In this document: positions 34,323 through 43,206 of the stretch, in pieces | How positions within the stretch are numbered: position 1 is the stretch's first letter | How the letters are laid out: each line of letters opens with the position of its first letter | Notes under the pieces: model-generated | The model's input: the letters and a program-made list of their open reading frames with translations, nothing else | What the model was told of the DNA's origin: nothing | Database searches by the model: none | Program-made: the position numbers and the translations under genes | Source: Virgibacillus sp. MSP4-1 | GTDB lineage: Bacteria > Bacillota > Bacilli > Bacillales > Alkalibacillaceae | Reading direction: 5' to 3' | NCBI RefSeq assembly: GCF_010092505.1 | Contig: NZ_CP048021.1 | Span: 124,001-188,000, forward strand | Length of the DNA: 64,000 bases

Positions 34323-36356
34323 GTGAAACCTAAGTCGCATTTGCCTTTCCGGCTTAATCTTTTATTTTTTGCGATATTTTTGCTGTTCTCGTTTTTGGTT
34401 GTACAATTAGGCATTGTGCAGATTTTAACTGGGGAAGAGGCGCAGGAGGTTCTTGATGAAACAGAGAATACGGTCACTAATATTCCTGTTCCGAGAGGAA
34501 AAATGTATGATCGGGATGGGAATATATTAGTTGATAATAAATCCCGATATGCCATCACGTACACACCACCTAAAAATGTTCAGCCTAGGAGGAAATTGGA
34601 GATTGCTCAAACCCTCTCAAAGTATATAGAGATGGAGGATCGGCAAATCACAGAGAGAGATATGAAGGACTTTTGGATTCTGACCCATCGTGAGGAGGCC
34701 TATGCCCGTTTATCCAAAGGTGAAAAGCAGCGTATGGATGATGAAGTGCAGTACCAGACCGTTTTAGACCGGATTACCAAATATAATTTGGAAAGCTTAT
34801 CCGAAAAAGAATTAGAGGTTGCTGCGATTAAACGTGAGCTTGATGAAGCCATCGAGCTGACCCCGCATATTGTTAAGAATAAGGGTGTGACCAAGGAGGA
34901 ATATGCTACGGTAGCTGAACACATCAATGAAATGCCTGGCATAAATGTTTCAACAGACTGGGTTCGGACATTTCCTCAAGGCGAAACATTTGGAAATTTT
35001 ATCGGAAGGATTTCTAATCACGAAGACGGTATCCCAAGAGATAATGTAGATTATTATCTGACCAGAAATTATAATCGTAATGAGCGTGTTGGCGAAAGTT
35101 TTCTGGAACAGCAGTATGAGGAGTTCCTTGCTGGACAGAAGGAGCAGTACCGTCATATCACAGACCAAAATAATCAAGTGATTCGGTCGGAATTAATCCA
35201 GAAAGGAAAACAAGGGAAGGACCTCGTTTTATCTGTGGATATGGGACTGCAAAAACAAGTGGATCAGATAGTAAAAGAAGAGCTTGATAAGATTATTCAT
35301 AAACCGGCCAATCGTCACTTAAATAAAGGCCTTGTGGTGATGATGAAACCTAAAACAGGCGAAATTCTTACGATGACAGGCATTCGCTATCATCGGGCTA
35401 CAGACGATAAACCTGCCTACTATGCGGATGAGTCCTATCGTACGGTATATGATGCACATTTACCAGGTTCTGCAGTGAAGGGAGCTTCAGTGTTATCCGG
35501 CTTTCAATCAGGAGTAATTACGAAGAATACGGTTTTTGTTGACAGACCTATTAAAATTGCCAGTACGGATACGAAACGTTCCTGGACCGATTTAGGTCCG
35601 GTTAACTATTTAACAGCACTTGAGCGATCATCAAACGTCTTTATGTTCTTTATTGCCATGCGAATGGGAGGAGATTATTCCTACGTACCGAACGCTAAAC
35701 TTAGTTTTAATAAAGAGGCATTTACGGAAATGCGAAATTATTTTAAACAATTTGGGCTAGGGGTTGAAACCGGGATTGATCTCCCATATGAAGCAACTGG
35801 TCTTGAAGGAGATAAGGAAACGGGTGGACTTCTCATGGACTATTCAATTGGACAATATGAGCCTTTTACTACAATGCAATTGGCGCAATATGTTTCTACG
35901 ATTGCAAACGATGGATACCGTGTTAAGCCGCATTTAGTCAATGAAATCCGCTATCCAGGTACTGAAGAACAGTTAGGACCGATCTATAAGACCATAGGCC
36001 CTGACATTATAAATAAATTAGAAATGGATGATGAATATATACAGGCCGTCCAAAACGGTTTTTACCGGGTATTCAATGGTAGTAATGGTACAGCTGCACG
36101 CACCTTCAGAAATCTTCCTTATGTTGCGGCGGGTAAAACAGGAACAGCAGAGAAGCCGCTTTTTGATGAAGATGGGAATCGGGTGGCTAATACAGAAAAC
36201 TTAACATTGGTGGGTTATGCACCATATGATGATCCTGAAGTTGCTTTTGCCGTTGTTGTTCCTCAGGTTGGTAAGAGTTCCGGTGAAGGAATTAACAGGA
36301 ATATAGGAAAAAGGATATTAGATGCCTATTTTCAACAACAAAACAACGAAGAGTAA
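34323..36356 (+). CDS. Class B penicillin-binding protein (PBP2-type transpeptidase)
   Basis: From GTG 34323 (GGGGGA and GAAGGA upstream; the frame opens at TTG 34305) the protein has 677 residues. A membrane anchor (about 12-32) leads to the dimerisation region (PRGKMYDRDGNILV) and the transpeptidase domain with SAVK, SSN and KTG (AAGKTGTAEKP). It crosslinks peptidoglycan with a SEDS partner, as in elongation (PbpA/PbpH type). No rodA gene lies beside it. Confidence 0.9.
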   Translation: MKPKSHLPFRLNLLFFAIFLLFSFLVVQLGIVQILTGEEAQEVLDETENTVTNIPVPRGKMYDRDGNILVDNKSRYAITYTPPKNVQPRRKLEIAQTLSKYIEMEDRQITERDMKDFWILTHREEAYARLSKGEKQRMDDEVQYQTVLDRITKYNLESLSEKELEVAAIKRELDEAIELTPHIVKNKGVTKEEYATVAEHINEMPGINVSTDWVRTFPQGETFGNFIGRISNHEDGIPRDNVDYYLTRNYNRNERVGESFLEQQYEEFLAGQKEQYRHITDQNNQVIRSELIQKGKQGKDLVLSVDMGLQKQVDQIVKEELDKIIHKPANRHLNKGLVVMMKPKTGEILTMTGIRYHRATDDKPAYYADESYRTVYDAHLPGSAVKGASVLSGFQSGVITKNTVFVDRPIKIASTDTKRSWTDLGPVNYLTALERSSNVFMFFIAMRMGGDYSYVPNAKLSFNKEAFTEMRNYFKQFGLGVETGIDLPYEATGLEGDKETGGLLMDYSIGQYEPFTTMQLAQYVSTIANDGYRVKPHLVNEIRYPGTEEQLGPIYKTIGPDIINKLEMDDEYIQAVQNGFYRVFNGSNGTAARTFRNLPYVAAGKTGTAEKPLFDEDGNRVANTENLTLVGYAPYDDPEVAFAVVVPQVGKSSGEGINRNIGKRILDAYFQQQNNEE

Positions 36357-36361
36357 CAGGC

Positions 36362-36392
36362 AAGGTACCTGATTAGTCAGGTGCCTTTGTTC
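36362..36392 (+). terminator. Intrinsic terminator of the PBP gene
   Basis: AAGGTACCTGA pairs with TCAGGTGCCTT (one wobble), with a T-rich tail. Confidence 0.75.
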
Positions 36393-36395
36393 ATT

Positions 36396-36441
36396 TATTA
36401 CGAATTAACCGGCCGTAATACCTCAACTGTTCAACTTTATC
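36396..36441 (+). repeat. R1 repeat, short diverged derivative
   Basis: TTACGAATTAACCGGCCGTAAT is joined to a CAACTTTATC end. The join point differs from the other short copies. Confidence 0.6.
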
Positions 36442-36610
36442 AAAATTTGTCAAAAAATTTCTAAAATGGTGTTGAAACGGAGATAGAAGTTATTGTAAGA
36501 TAAGGTTAATATCAGCTTAGGTGTTTTTCTGTCTTTTGATGTAAAAAAAATACATTTAGAAGGTATAAAGAATCACATGTAAATAATGTATTTGAAAAAG
36601 GGGTGTTCGT

Positions 36611-36784
36611 ATGTTTAAACATCTGTCCGATCAAGCTCTTGAAGAGGCTCATAAAAATGCAGTAGGGCTAAAACTGGATAAAGATTTCATAGCGATTCTT
36701 GAAAGAGAAATGAAAAACCGCGGTTTATCCTGTGAAAGAAATTCAGCCAGGACGACTTATTTCAAGCAACCGTTGATCCCATAA
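36611..36784 (+). CDS. sda: Sporulation histidine kinase inhibitor Sda, long form
   Basis: A 57-residue protein starts at ATG 36611 behind AAAAGGGG. MFKHLSDQALEEAHKNAV and LDKDFIAILEREMKNRGL match the two-helix Sda hairpin that binds KinA/KinB and blocks phosphorelay entry when replication is disturbed. B. subtilis Sda ends shortly after this core. Here about 18 residues follow (CERNSARTTYFKQPLIP region), which is unusual. I see no clear DnaA-box cluster upstream, so DnaA control is not supported. Confidence 0.8.
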   Translation: MFKHLSDQALEEAHKNAVGLKLDKDFIAILEREMKNRGLSCERNSARTTYFKQPLIP

Positions 36785-36871
36785 TATCCCCGCACATTGC
36801 TTCTGACAAACGATATCTACGCCAGTGAACGAAAATTCCATTCCATTATATTGGTATTATAATCGTATGAG

Positions 36872-36914
36872 GATGGAACAGCAGTTGCAAATGACTACTG
36901 GTTCATCTTTTTTT
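36872..36914 (+). terminator. Bulged hairpin terminator downstream of sda
   Basis: GATG-AAC-CAGT pairs with ACTG-GTT-CATC with two small bulges, followed by seven T. A TATAAT at 36858-36863 just upstream could alternatively start a short RNA ending here. Confidence 0.55.
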
Positions 36915-36960
36915 GTGAATAAAAAATCATGAGAGGTGATGTCCGGCTCCAGCGTCCATC
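36915..36960 (+). repeat. R3 repeat, partial copy
   Basis: GTGAATAAAAAATCATGAGAGG continues with a diverged GTCCGGCTCCAGCGTCC. It again follows a terminator. Confidence 0.6.
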
Positions 36961-37044
36961 AGACCAAACTCCCCTGATGTAAACCTTCATATAAACTGCA
37001 TAATTACCTCCAGGTTTGAAAATAGTAAAAGTGGAGGTGAAATT

Positions 37045-37518
37045 GTGAGACACTTATTGGCGATTGGAATGAAGTTTGTCGTTATTTGTACAGTCATATT
37101 ATCGCTTTACACTGTTTTCCAGAATACAGGCCTGCTTAGTCTGTTTGGAATTAGTGTGTTACTAGTCGGTCTGGGGTATTTGCTCGGTGATTTATTAATT
37201 CTGAGAAGATTTGGGAACCTTACAGCAACGTTATCCGACTTTGCATTATCTTTTCTGGTCTTATTTTTCTATGGTATGATTAATGATATTCCGACATGGG
37301 AGTCAGGTAATATGGCATTATTCAGTGCTTTTTTTATCACAATGTCGGAAGGATTATTCCATTTTTATATGCAAAACCATGTTTTTGGTGAAACGGAGTA
37401 CACGGATGTCAGCCGAAAGACAGGGCGAATAAATTCCCGGCAAATGCAGACCGAAACCTCAGATGAAGTGTTTCCTTACGATGTGAGGAGAAAAAAACGA
37501 CGGAAAAAACGAAAATAA
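37045..37518 (+). CDS. yndM: YndM family membrane protein (DUF2512)
   Basis: The 157-residue protein has four helices (residues about 1-110) and a strongly basic C-terminus (RRKKRRKKRK). The layout fits the DUF2512/YndM family of Bacillaceae, function unknown. Start GTG 37045 follows GGAGGTG. Confidence 0.8.
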   Translation: MRHLLAIGMKFVVICTVILSLYTVFQNTGLLSLFGISVLLVGLGYLLGDLLILRRFGNLTATLSDFALSFLVLFFYGMINDIPTWESGNMALFSAFFITMSEGLFHFYMQNHVFGETEYTDVSRKTGRINSRQMQTETSDEVFPYDVRRKKRRKKRK

Positions 37519-37520
37519 CA

Positions 37521-37583
37521 AAAGACCAGGATTTGAAGCAGAATCTAAAACCAAAACTTCTTCAAACATCCTGGTCTTCTTTT
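37521..37583 (+). terminator. Bidirectional terminator between convergent genes
   Basis: AAAGACCAGGAT pairs with ATCCTGGTCTT, with an inner TTGAAG/CTTCAA pair. The flanks are A-rich left and T-rich right. Confidence 0.8.
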
Positions 37584-37588
37584 CGGTT

Positions 37589-38833
37589 TTAATTTTGTTT
37601 TGCAAACTCCCTGCGTTGTTTCAAATCTGGTAAAATCTTATAAATAATCATCATGCCAAGTAATCCGCATGCCAATATAAGAAGCGACATGATTTCTTTA
37701 GTAAAAATGGCACCGAGAGAAACAAAAACAGAACTAAGCATCATGGATCCATTAAAGACCATACCGTAAACAGCCATATAGGAGCTTCGTTTTTCATCAC
37801 TTGGAATGCTTGCCATGTAATCCGACTGTATAGGGACCCGCATTAATTCTCCAATTGTAGCGACAATCATAAATATAAACAGCAGCCATATATTGTTGAC
37901 GTAGCTGATCCCGACATATCCAACGGTAAAGACAAGAATGGATGAAAGAAAAGCTTTGTCCTCTTTTAGCGTTGTCACCCATTTTGTAATAAATACGGTG
38001 AGCAGCACAACAATAATCGTATTTTCAGACTTCAGAAATCCAACCATTTCCACACCTGTTACATCCATAAATAGCAAAGATTGCTCAGGCATATCCTCAT
38101 TTAATCGAACCCCAATGTAGTTTTCCATTTGATTTTCGATGGACTGAATAAAAAGCCCTGCCAGGACAAAATAAAGAAACACCTTATCAAAAGCCACTTC
38201 TTTGTAGCTTTTGGCAATATTTCTTAAAACACGTTTTTCTCTCGTCTGCTCCTGTCCCTCCCTGGTCTCTTTAATGAAAAAGATGACTAAGACATTGGAA
38301 ATAATCCCCGTGACCGAAAGAATCATCAAAAGCTCATATAAATAATGATCAAACATAAGGGCTCCGACAATACCACCAATAGCAAATGCAAGGTTAAAAC
38401 TCCAGTATAATAATGCATAAACCCCTTTACGCTGATCAGGTTTGGTAATATCAATAATCATCGCATCGGCTGCCGGACCATCAAGCCCAAAGGAGGCCAT
38501 GATTAAGAGGGTCATTATAAAGGTTATTTCGGGCGAAACCAGGATGGGGGAATTTGCTATCGCCATGACAATGAAAGCGAACATACGTATAATTCCTGCA
38601 ACAACCATTAATTTTTTTCTGCCCATCCGATCTGAGTAGTAGCCGCCATATAAGCCCGTTATAAGTCCGATGAATACATTAAGTAATAGAAGGATACCGG
38701 TGATTTTTGCGCCAAAGTGCTCGGCAAAATAGATAGCCATAAATGGAAATATAGCGCCGGACACGATATCCGTGAAAAATATCTGGATAATTCGAACTTT
38801 TATATTAGGATGATAGTCTCTGAATCTGTTCAT
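37589..38833 (-). CDS. MFS transporter (probable drug/metabolite exporter)
   Basis: The 414-residue protein has about 12 helices and the MFS motif A as GGYYSDRMGRKKLM between helices 2 and 3. It looks like Bacillus multidrug-type MFS exporters. Substrate cannot be assigned. It is monocistronic and divergent from chrA. The ribosome site is GGAGGGAA. Confidence 0.85.
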   Translation of the reverse strand: MNRFRDYHPNIKVRIIQIFFTDIVSGAIFPFMAIYFAEHFGAKITGILLLLNVFIGLITGLYGGYYSDRMGRKKLMVVAGIIRMFAFIVMAIANSPILVSPEITFIMTLLIMASFGLDGPAADAMIIDITKPDQRKGVYALLYWSFNLAFAIGGIVGALMFDHYLYELLMILSVTGIISNVLVIFFIKETREGQEQTREKRVLRNIAKSYKEVAFDKVFLYFVLAGLFIQSIENQMENYIGVRLNEDMPEQSLLFMDVTGVEMVGFLKSENTIIVVLLTVFITKWVTTLKEDKAFLSSILVFTVGYVGISYVNNIWLLFIFMIVATIGELMRVPIQSDYMASIPSDEKRSSYMAVYGMVFNGSMMLSSVFVSLGAIFTKEIMSLLILACGLLGMMIIYKILPDLKQRREFAKQN

Positions 38834-39035
38834 AGGTTCCCTCCGTTCCTGGTGATCGTTATATAATAGCGATATAGCTGTCAGGCTTTCCTAATCATAA
38901 ACGAAACAGAAAGATATGAACACGGTCTTCAGGATGAAAATTTTTGTTTATCCCTCCGATGAGAGGTGGATGTGGATTCATACCTTGGACTTGTTTCCAG
39001 AAATATTAAGATTATGTAAATATTCTAAGTCGAAA

Positions 39036-39126
39036 TTGAAAGGTTCATAGATGATTCGGTAAGATTAAGGCAGTAAAATATATGAGACAGACTGTTTTTA
39101 CGAGCATTGTCTGTCTACAGTTTTTT
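39036..39126 (+). promoter_or_regulatory. Candidate promoter and leader terminator ahead of chrA
   Basis: TTGAAA (39036-39041), an 18-bp spacer and TAAGAT (39060-39065) could start transcription near 39072. A perfect 8-bp hairpin AGACAGAC/GTCTGTCT (39085-39092 with 39109-39116) and TTTTTT at 39121 follow, 25 bp before the chrA ribosome site. This could be an attenuator; the 4-nt gap before the T-run weakens it. Confidence 0.35.
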
Positions 39127-39166
39127 AAAAGAAACAGATACGGAAATCGATGAAGGAGGAGCATAA

Positions 39167-40342
39167 GTGAATATAGGCAGATATTTGGAGATACTTGCAG
39201 TTTCGTTTCGATTGGGTCTTACCTCGTTTGGAGGACCTGTCGCCCACCTTGGTTATTTTCAGGATGAATATGTAAAACGCAGGAAATGGCTGGATGACCG
39301 GACGTATGCGGATTTAATTGCTCTTTGTCAGTTTCTTCCTGGCCCTGCCAGCAGTCAGGTGGGAATTTCAATTGGAATGGTCCGGGGAGGAGTGCTTGGC
39401 GGCCTATTAGCCTGGATTGGGTTTACCCTTCCTTCTGTAGTCGCACTTATTGTATTTGCATTATATGTTCAGCAGGTAGATACAGGTGGATCCGTCTGGA
39501 TTGAAGGGTTAAAGCTGGTTGCAGTTGCGGTTGTTGCTCATGCGATTTTAAATATGGGAAAGAAACTTACCCCTGACCAGCCGAGAATAGCAATGGCGGT
39601 ATTAGCGGCGATTGCAGTGCTCTTTTATCAAACGGCTCTCGCACAAATTTCGGTTATTGTGTTAGCAGGTATTTTCGGATACCTGTTGTTTAAGCATTCA
39701 GACCTTCCTGAAGGTGCTGATATTCATTTAAATTTAAGGAAAAGCATAGGCATGATAAGTCTGATTCTTTTCTTTGGTTTATTACTCTTCTTACCTGTCA
39801 TGACAAGTTTCTTTCCTAATATATATGTTCAGCTCGTTGATATCTTTTACCGCATAGGATCGATCGTCTTTGGAGGGGGACATGTGGTTTTACCCCTGTT
39901 AGAAAGAGAAGTTGTACCCCCGGGACTGATTTCAGAAGAAGTGTTTTTAGCAGGTTACGGTGCAGCACAGGCAGTTCCAGGACCTTTATTTACCTTTTCA
40001 AGTTTTATAGGGACCAGTATTGAAGGAATATCAGGTGGTCTTGTGGCTGTCCTTGCCATGTTCTTTCCTTCCTTTTTGCTTCTTATCGGTGTTTTGCCAT
40101 TTTGGAATACCATCAGGAAAAAGAAATCTATTCGGGCGGCCCTGCTGGGAGTGAATGCAGCCGTTGTAGGAATATTAATTGCTGCGCTGTATGATCCAAT
40201 TTGGACCAGTGCTGTCGATCAAACGAAGGACTTTGCCGTGGTTTTAGCTTCTTTTGCCTTTCTTTATTTTTGGAAGGTACCTGCGTGGCTGATTGTTATT
40301 TTTACGGTTCTCTTTAACGTAGTGTTATCTGGATTACTATAG
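39167..40342 (+). CDS. chrA: Chromate transporter ChrA, full-length two-domain form
   Basis: The 391-residue CHR protein has duplicated halves: FGGPVAHLGYFQDEYVKRRKWL with LPGPASSQVGI in the first, FGGGHVVLPLLEREVV with AVPGPLFTFSSFIG in the second. It exports chromate or related oxyanions. Start GTG 39167 follows GAAGGAGGAG. It leads a three-gene operon with 10-11 bp gaps. Confidence 0.9.
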   Translation: MNIGRYLEILAVSFRLGLTSFGGPVAHLGYFQDEYVKRRKWLDDRTYADLIALCQFLPGPASSQVGISIGMVRGGVLGGLLAWIGFTLPSVVALIVFALYVQQVDTGGSVWIEGLKLVAVAVVAHAILNMGKKLTPDQPRIAMAVLAAIAVLFYQTALAQISVIVLAGIFGYLLFKHSDLPEGADIHLNLRKSIGMISLILFFGLLLFLPVMTSFFPNIYVQLVDIFYRIGSIVFGGGHVVLPLLEREVVPPGLISEEVFLAGYGAAQAVPGPLFTFSSFIGTSIEGISGGLVAVLAMFFPSFLLLIGVLPFWNTIRKKKSIRAALLGVNAAVVGILIAALYDPIWTSAVDQTKDFAVVLASFAFLYFWKVPAWLIVIFTVLFNVVLSGLL

Positions 40343-40352
40343 GGGTGATGGA

Positions 40353-40745
40353 ATGAGAGTGAAAGGGTTTAACCATATCACAATCAATATTTCAGATTTG
40401 CAGCGTTCCCTTCAGTTTTATCAAAATGTATTAGGTATGGATTTGGTTCATAGAGGCCGGACTGATGCTTATTTAGAGTGGGGAGACGCATGGGTATGTC
40501 TTCTGGAGAATAAAAACTTACTGCGATCTAAAAAAAAGAAACTCGGGGTCGATCATTTTGCATTTTCTATTGATGAAGAGGATTTTTTTGCTGCGGTTCA
40601 TCAATTAGAACATCATCACGTAAATATAGTAAGAGGTCCGGTCAAGCGAGGAAAAGGATGGACGATTAATTTTCTGGATCCGGATGGAGTTGAAATGGAA
40701 CTTCATACGTCTGATTTACAGGAACGAATGATGGTTTGGGAGTAA
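40353..40745 (+). CDS. VOC family protein (glyoxalase/fosfomycin-resistance superfamily)
   Basis: The 130-residue protein has the paired beta-alpha-beta-beta-beta units: FNHITINISDLQRSLQFYQNVLGMDL first, VDHFAFSI and FLDPDGVEMELHT in the second. His8, His68-type and Glu117-type residues could bind a metal. Similar to fosfomycin thiol-transferase or glyoxalase-like proteins, but the substrate cannot be assigned. It is the second gene of the chrA operon. Confidence 0.85.
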   Translation: MRVKGFNHITINISDLQRSLQFYQNVLGMDLVHRGRTDAYLEWGDAWVCLLENKNLLRSKKKKLGVDHFAFSIDEEDFFAAVHQLEHHHVNIVRGPVKRGKGWTINFLDPDGVEMELHTSDLQERMMVWE

Positions 40746-40756
40746 GGAGGTAAAAG

Positions 40757-41569
40757 ATGCGACTGGTTTCCATTTGTCCAAGTAATACAGAAATTGTAGA
40801 GTATTTAGGCCTGACTGATCATCTGGCGGGTGTAGATGATTTTTCGGACTGGCCGGAAGCGGTTCAGCATTTGCCGAAGCTTGGGCCTGATTTAGACATT
40901 GACATGGATAAGGTTGAAGCATTAAATCCAGACTTGGTATTGGCCTCTTTAAGTGTTCCGGGAATGGAAAAAAATGTAGAGGAGCTGAAACGAAGAAATC
41001 TTCCACACATTGTTTTAGATCCTGATTCATTGGAAGAGATCGGGGAAAATCTGCTTTTTGCCGGCCGTTACTTAGGGGTTTCATCTAAGGCGAAGGATAT
41101 CTATCAATTGTACAGAAACCGAATAGAGGAATACTGTGCTTTGGCGAATCAAATCACAAATAAAAAAAGAGTATACTGGGAATGGTGGCCAAAGCCTGTT
41201 TTTACCCCCGGTAGGATGAATTGGCTCACGGAAATCAGCGAATTAGCAGGTGCCTGCAATGTTTTTGCTTCAGAAGATCAGGCGAGTGTACAAACGGATT
41301 GGGAGAAGGTTAAACAACGGGATCCTGATACGATTATAATGGTCTGGGTAGGTGTCATAACGGAGAAGATGAACCCTGAACTTGTTCGCCGGCGCCCTGG
41401 ATGGAAGCAAATGAAGGCTGTGAAACATAACGAAATTCTGGTGTTAGATGAAAGTCTATTTTGCCGGCCATCCCCGCGTTTGATAGAAGGGCTGGAAAAG
41501 CTTGCTTCCCGGTTACATCCGGAAATTTTCCCGGTATATACCGGAAAAGATCCGCTGCTAAAATCATGA
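40757..41569 (+). CDS. Cobalamin-binding-like (BtuF/PBP III) protein without signal peptide
   Basis: The 270-residue protein has the TroA/BtuF-type periplasmic-binding fold: MRLVSICPSNTEIVEYLGL opens it, NPDLVLASL marks the end of lobe 1, and WEWWPKPVFTPGRMNWLTEISELAGACNVF lies in lobe 2. No signal peptide or lipobox is present and the domain begins at residue 1, so it is probably cytosolic, unlike transporter-bound relatives. Third gene of the chrA operon, 11 bp after the VOC gene. Confidence 0.8.
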   Translation: MRLVSICPSNTEIVEYLGLTDHLAGVDDFSDWPEAVQHLPKLGPDLDIDMDKVEALNPDLVLASLSVPGMEKNVEELKRRNLPHIVLDPDSLEEIGENLLFAGRYLGVSSKAKDIYQLYRNRIEEYCALANQITNKKRVYWEWWPKPVFTPGRMNWLTEISELAGACNVFASEDQASVQTDWEKVKQRDPDTIIMVWVGVITEKMNPELVRRRPGWKQMKAVKHNEILVLDESLFCRPSPRLIEGLEKLASRLHPEIFPVYTGKDPLLKS

Positions 41570-41661
41570 ACAATTCCCGGTATACTCTTCTCAATTATTT
41601 GAAAATCATTTATAATAGATACAATTTTTAAATAACTGTTATGGTTGGGGGATTTTTACAT

Positions 41662-42399
41662 ATGCAAGCAAACTCTGCTGAAAATACGACTAAAATGTCT
41701 TCTGAATTAAGTGCTGCTATTAAATCAGGTCTTGCAAAAGGATTTCCCATCTGCTTAGGGTATATACCAATCGCCATTGCCTATGGAGTGCTTGCTGCCC
41801 AATCGATGACCCTTTTTCAACTGACAGCTATGAGTGTCCTTGTCTTTGCAGGAGCCTCACAGTTTATGGGGGCCAAGATGATTGGGGCGGGAAACGGTCT
41901 TGTAGAAATCGTTGTCGCCACTTTTGTTCTGAACTTCCGTCATTTTGTCATGAGTTTATCCTTTATGAATAAAGCCCGGCCTGTCCCTTTCAGTTGGAAG
42001 GTGCCATTGTCACTTGGGTTAACAGATGAAACATTTGCAGTTTCCTCTTTACATGGAAAGGAAGCCAAAAAGCCATATGGTAAGGTGTTTTTTGCCACAT
42101 TAATGCTATTGGCATATTCAGCATGGGTTGGAGGTTCATTCGTAGGAGGTTTATTAGGGGAACTCATTCCTGAGCAACTAAGTCAGAGTATGAATATCGC
42201 CCTTTATGCGATGTTTATAGGCCTGCTTGTCCCTTCTGTGAAAAAGGAATGGAGAGTGGGACTGATTGCTATTATAAGTATGATCATCAATTATGCTCTC
42301 ATTACTTTGAATATGGCAGAGGGATGGGCGATTGTACTGTCGACGATTATGGGCGGTTCACTCGGGATTTTTCTGCTTAAAGGAGATGACGATAAGTGA
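41662..42399 (+). CDS. azlC: AzlC-type branched-chain amino acid exporter, large subunit
   Basis: From ATG 41662 (GGGGGAT 9 bp upstream; the frame opens at 41641) the protein has 245 residues. FPICLGYIPIAIAYGVLA and the FAGASQFMGAKMIGAG and NFRHFVMSLS blocks are AzlC signatures. With AzlD it exports branched-chain amino acids or analogues. Its stop overlaps azlD by 4 bp. Confidence 0.9.
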   Translation: MQANSAENTTKMSSELSAAIKSGLAKGFPICLGYIPIAIAYGVLAAQSMTLFQLTAMSVLVFAGASQFMGAKMIGAGNGLVEIVVATFVLNFRHFVMSLSFMNKARPVPFSWKVPLSLGLTDETFAVSSLHGKEAKKPYGKVFFATLMLLAYSAWVGGSFVGGLLGELIPEQLSQSMNIALYAMFIGLLVPSVKKEWRVGLIAIISMIINYALITLNMAEGWAIVLSTIMGGSLGIFLLKGDDDK

Positions 42400-42689
42400 T
42401 CTGGGCCATTATTATCGGAATGTCAATCGTAACTATTGTACCAAGAATTATTCCTGTATTTTTGGTGGACAAAGCTTCTTACCCGAGCTGGATTAATCGC
42501 TGGCTTGATGCTATTCCGTATGCCGCTTTAGGCGCCCTTATTTTCCCGGGTATTATGACTGTAATTCCGGATCAGCCTGTTATTGGCCTTATCGGTGGGA
42601 TTATTGCCATAGTCATTGCATTTTTTGAAGTCAATGTGATCTTTGCGGTTATTGGCGCGATTATAACAGTGTACTTACTAACAATGTGA
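42396..42689 (+). CDS. azlD: AzlD-type small subunit of the branched-chain amino acid exporter
   Basis: The 97-residue protein with about four helices starts at GTG 42396, overlapping azlC. The TIVPRIIPVFLV and AIPYAALGALIFPGI segments are typical of AzlD. It forms the exporter with AzlC. Confidence 0.9.
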   Translation: MIWAIIIGMSIVTIVPRIIPVFLVDKASYPSWINRWLDAIPYAALGALIFPGIMTVIPDQPVIGLIGGIIAIVIAFFEVNVIFAVIGAIITVYLLTM

Positions 42690-42909
42690 TCCTCCGCTTT
42701 TCTATTTGTTTGGCATATTCATTTTTGGTATGAGAGTTTTGGGGTTAATGCATTTCTTCTGATTGGTCCTCATTCCTATTATGAAGGCCATTTCAACTCG
42801 TCTTTTTCTGGAGAGGCCAGGATAAAATTTTTTCTGTAAAGGTAAAAAGGTAAATCCGAATTGGCAAAACTAATTCGCATGGTCATAAAACGAATAAAAG
42901 GATACCTTA

Positions 42910-43086
42910 GCGGAGGAAATATACGTAGACTCCTGGTCGGCTAAAAACGGGACGTCCTGCGCCAACGCCGACACTAGAACGTCCTGTTCGTCGCGGGAGG
43001 AAGGCCTAGGTGAGACCCCGCAGTGCGATAGCGCGAGGAGGCTCACCAGCCGCCCGCGGAAAGCGAAGTATATTTCCGGAGCGGTG
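42910..43086 (+). repeat. R4 long Bacillaceae palindromic repeat with internal insertion
   Basis: The ends GGAAATATACGTAGACTCCTG and GCGAAGTATATTTCC form a terminal inverted repeat. The core GTGAGACCCCGCAGTGCGATAG with GAGGAGGCTCACCAGCC is that of an element I recall from many Bacillus-group genomes, there usually reading GACTCCTGCGGGAGGA. Here about 57 bp (42936-42993) lie between GACTCCTG and CGGGAGGA and contain their own GTCGGC/GCCGAC stem. The remainder of 42690-43206 holds only a short R2 end (43129-43147). Confidence 0.7.
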
Positions 43087-43128
43087 TTTCTTGCACATTG
43101 CTTCGATTAAACCACCAGAACTGATTAT

Positions 43129-43147
43129 AGTCGCCTCCGCTTTTCTT
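43129..43147 (-). repeat. R2 end fragment
   Basis: GTCGCCTCCGCTTTTC is the R2 5' end in reverse orientation. Confidence 0.5.
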
Positions 43148-43206
43148 ATAATCACATTCTTTCTGTTCCTTTCATAGTTTATAGGGACACTTTACTATAG
43201 AGGGGA

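Noticed and set aside
36440-36610. DnaA-box cluster upstream of sda
   Set aside because: Only TTATCAAAA and TTGTCAAAA, weak matches to TTATCCACA, are present; DnaA control cannot be claimed.
40716-41084. Minus-strand ORF of 122 codons opposite the VOC/BtuF genes
   Set aside because: No ribosome site; a shadow of two well-supported genes.
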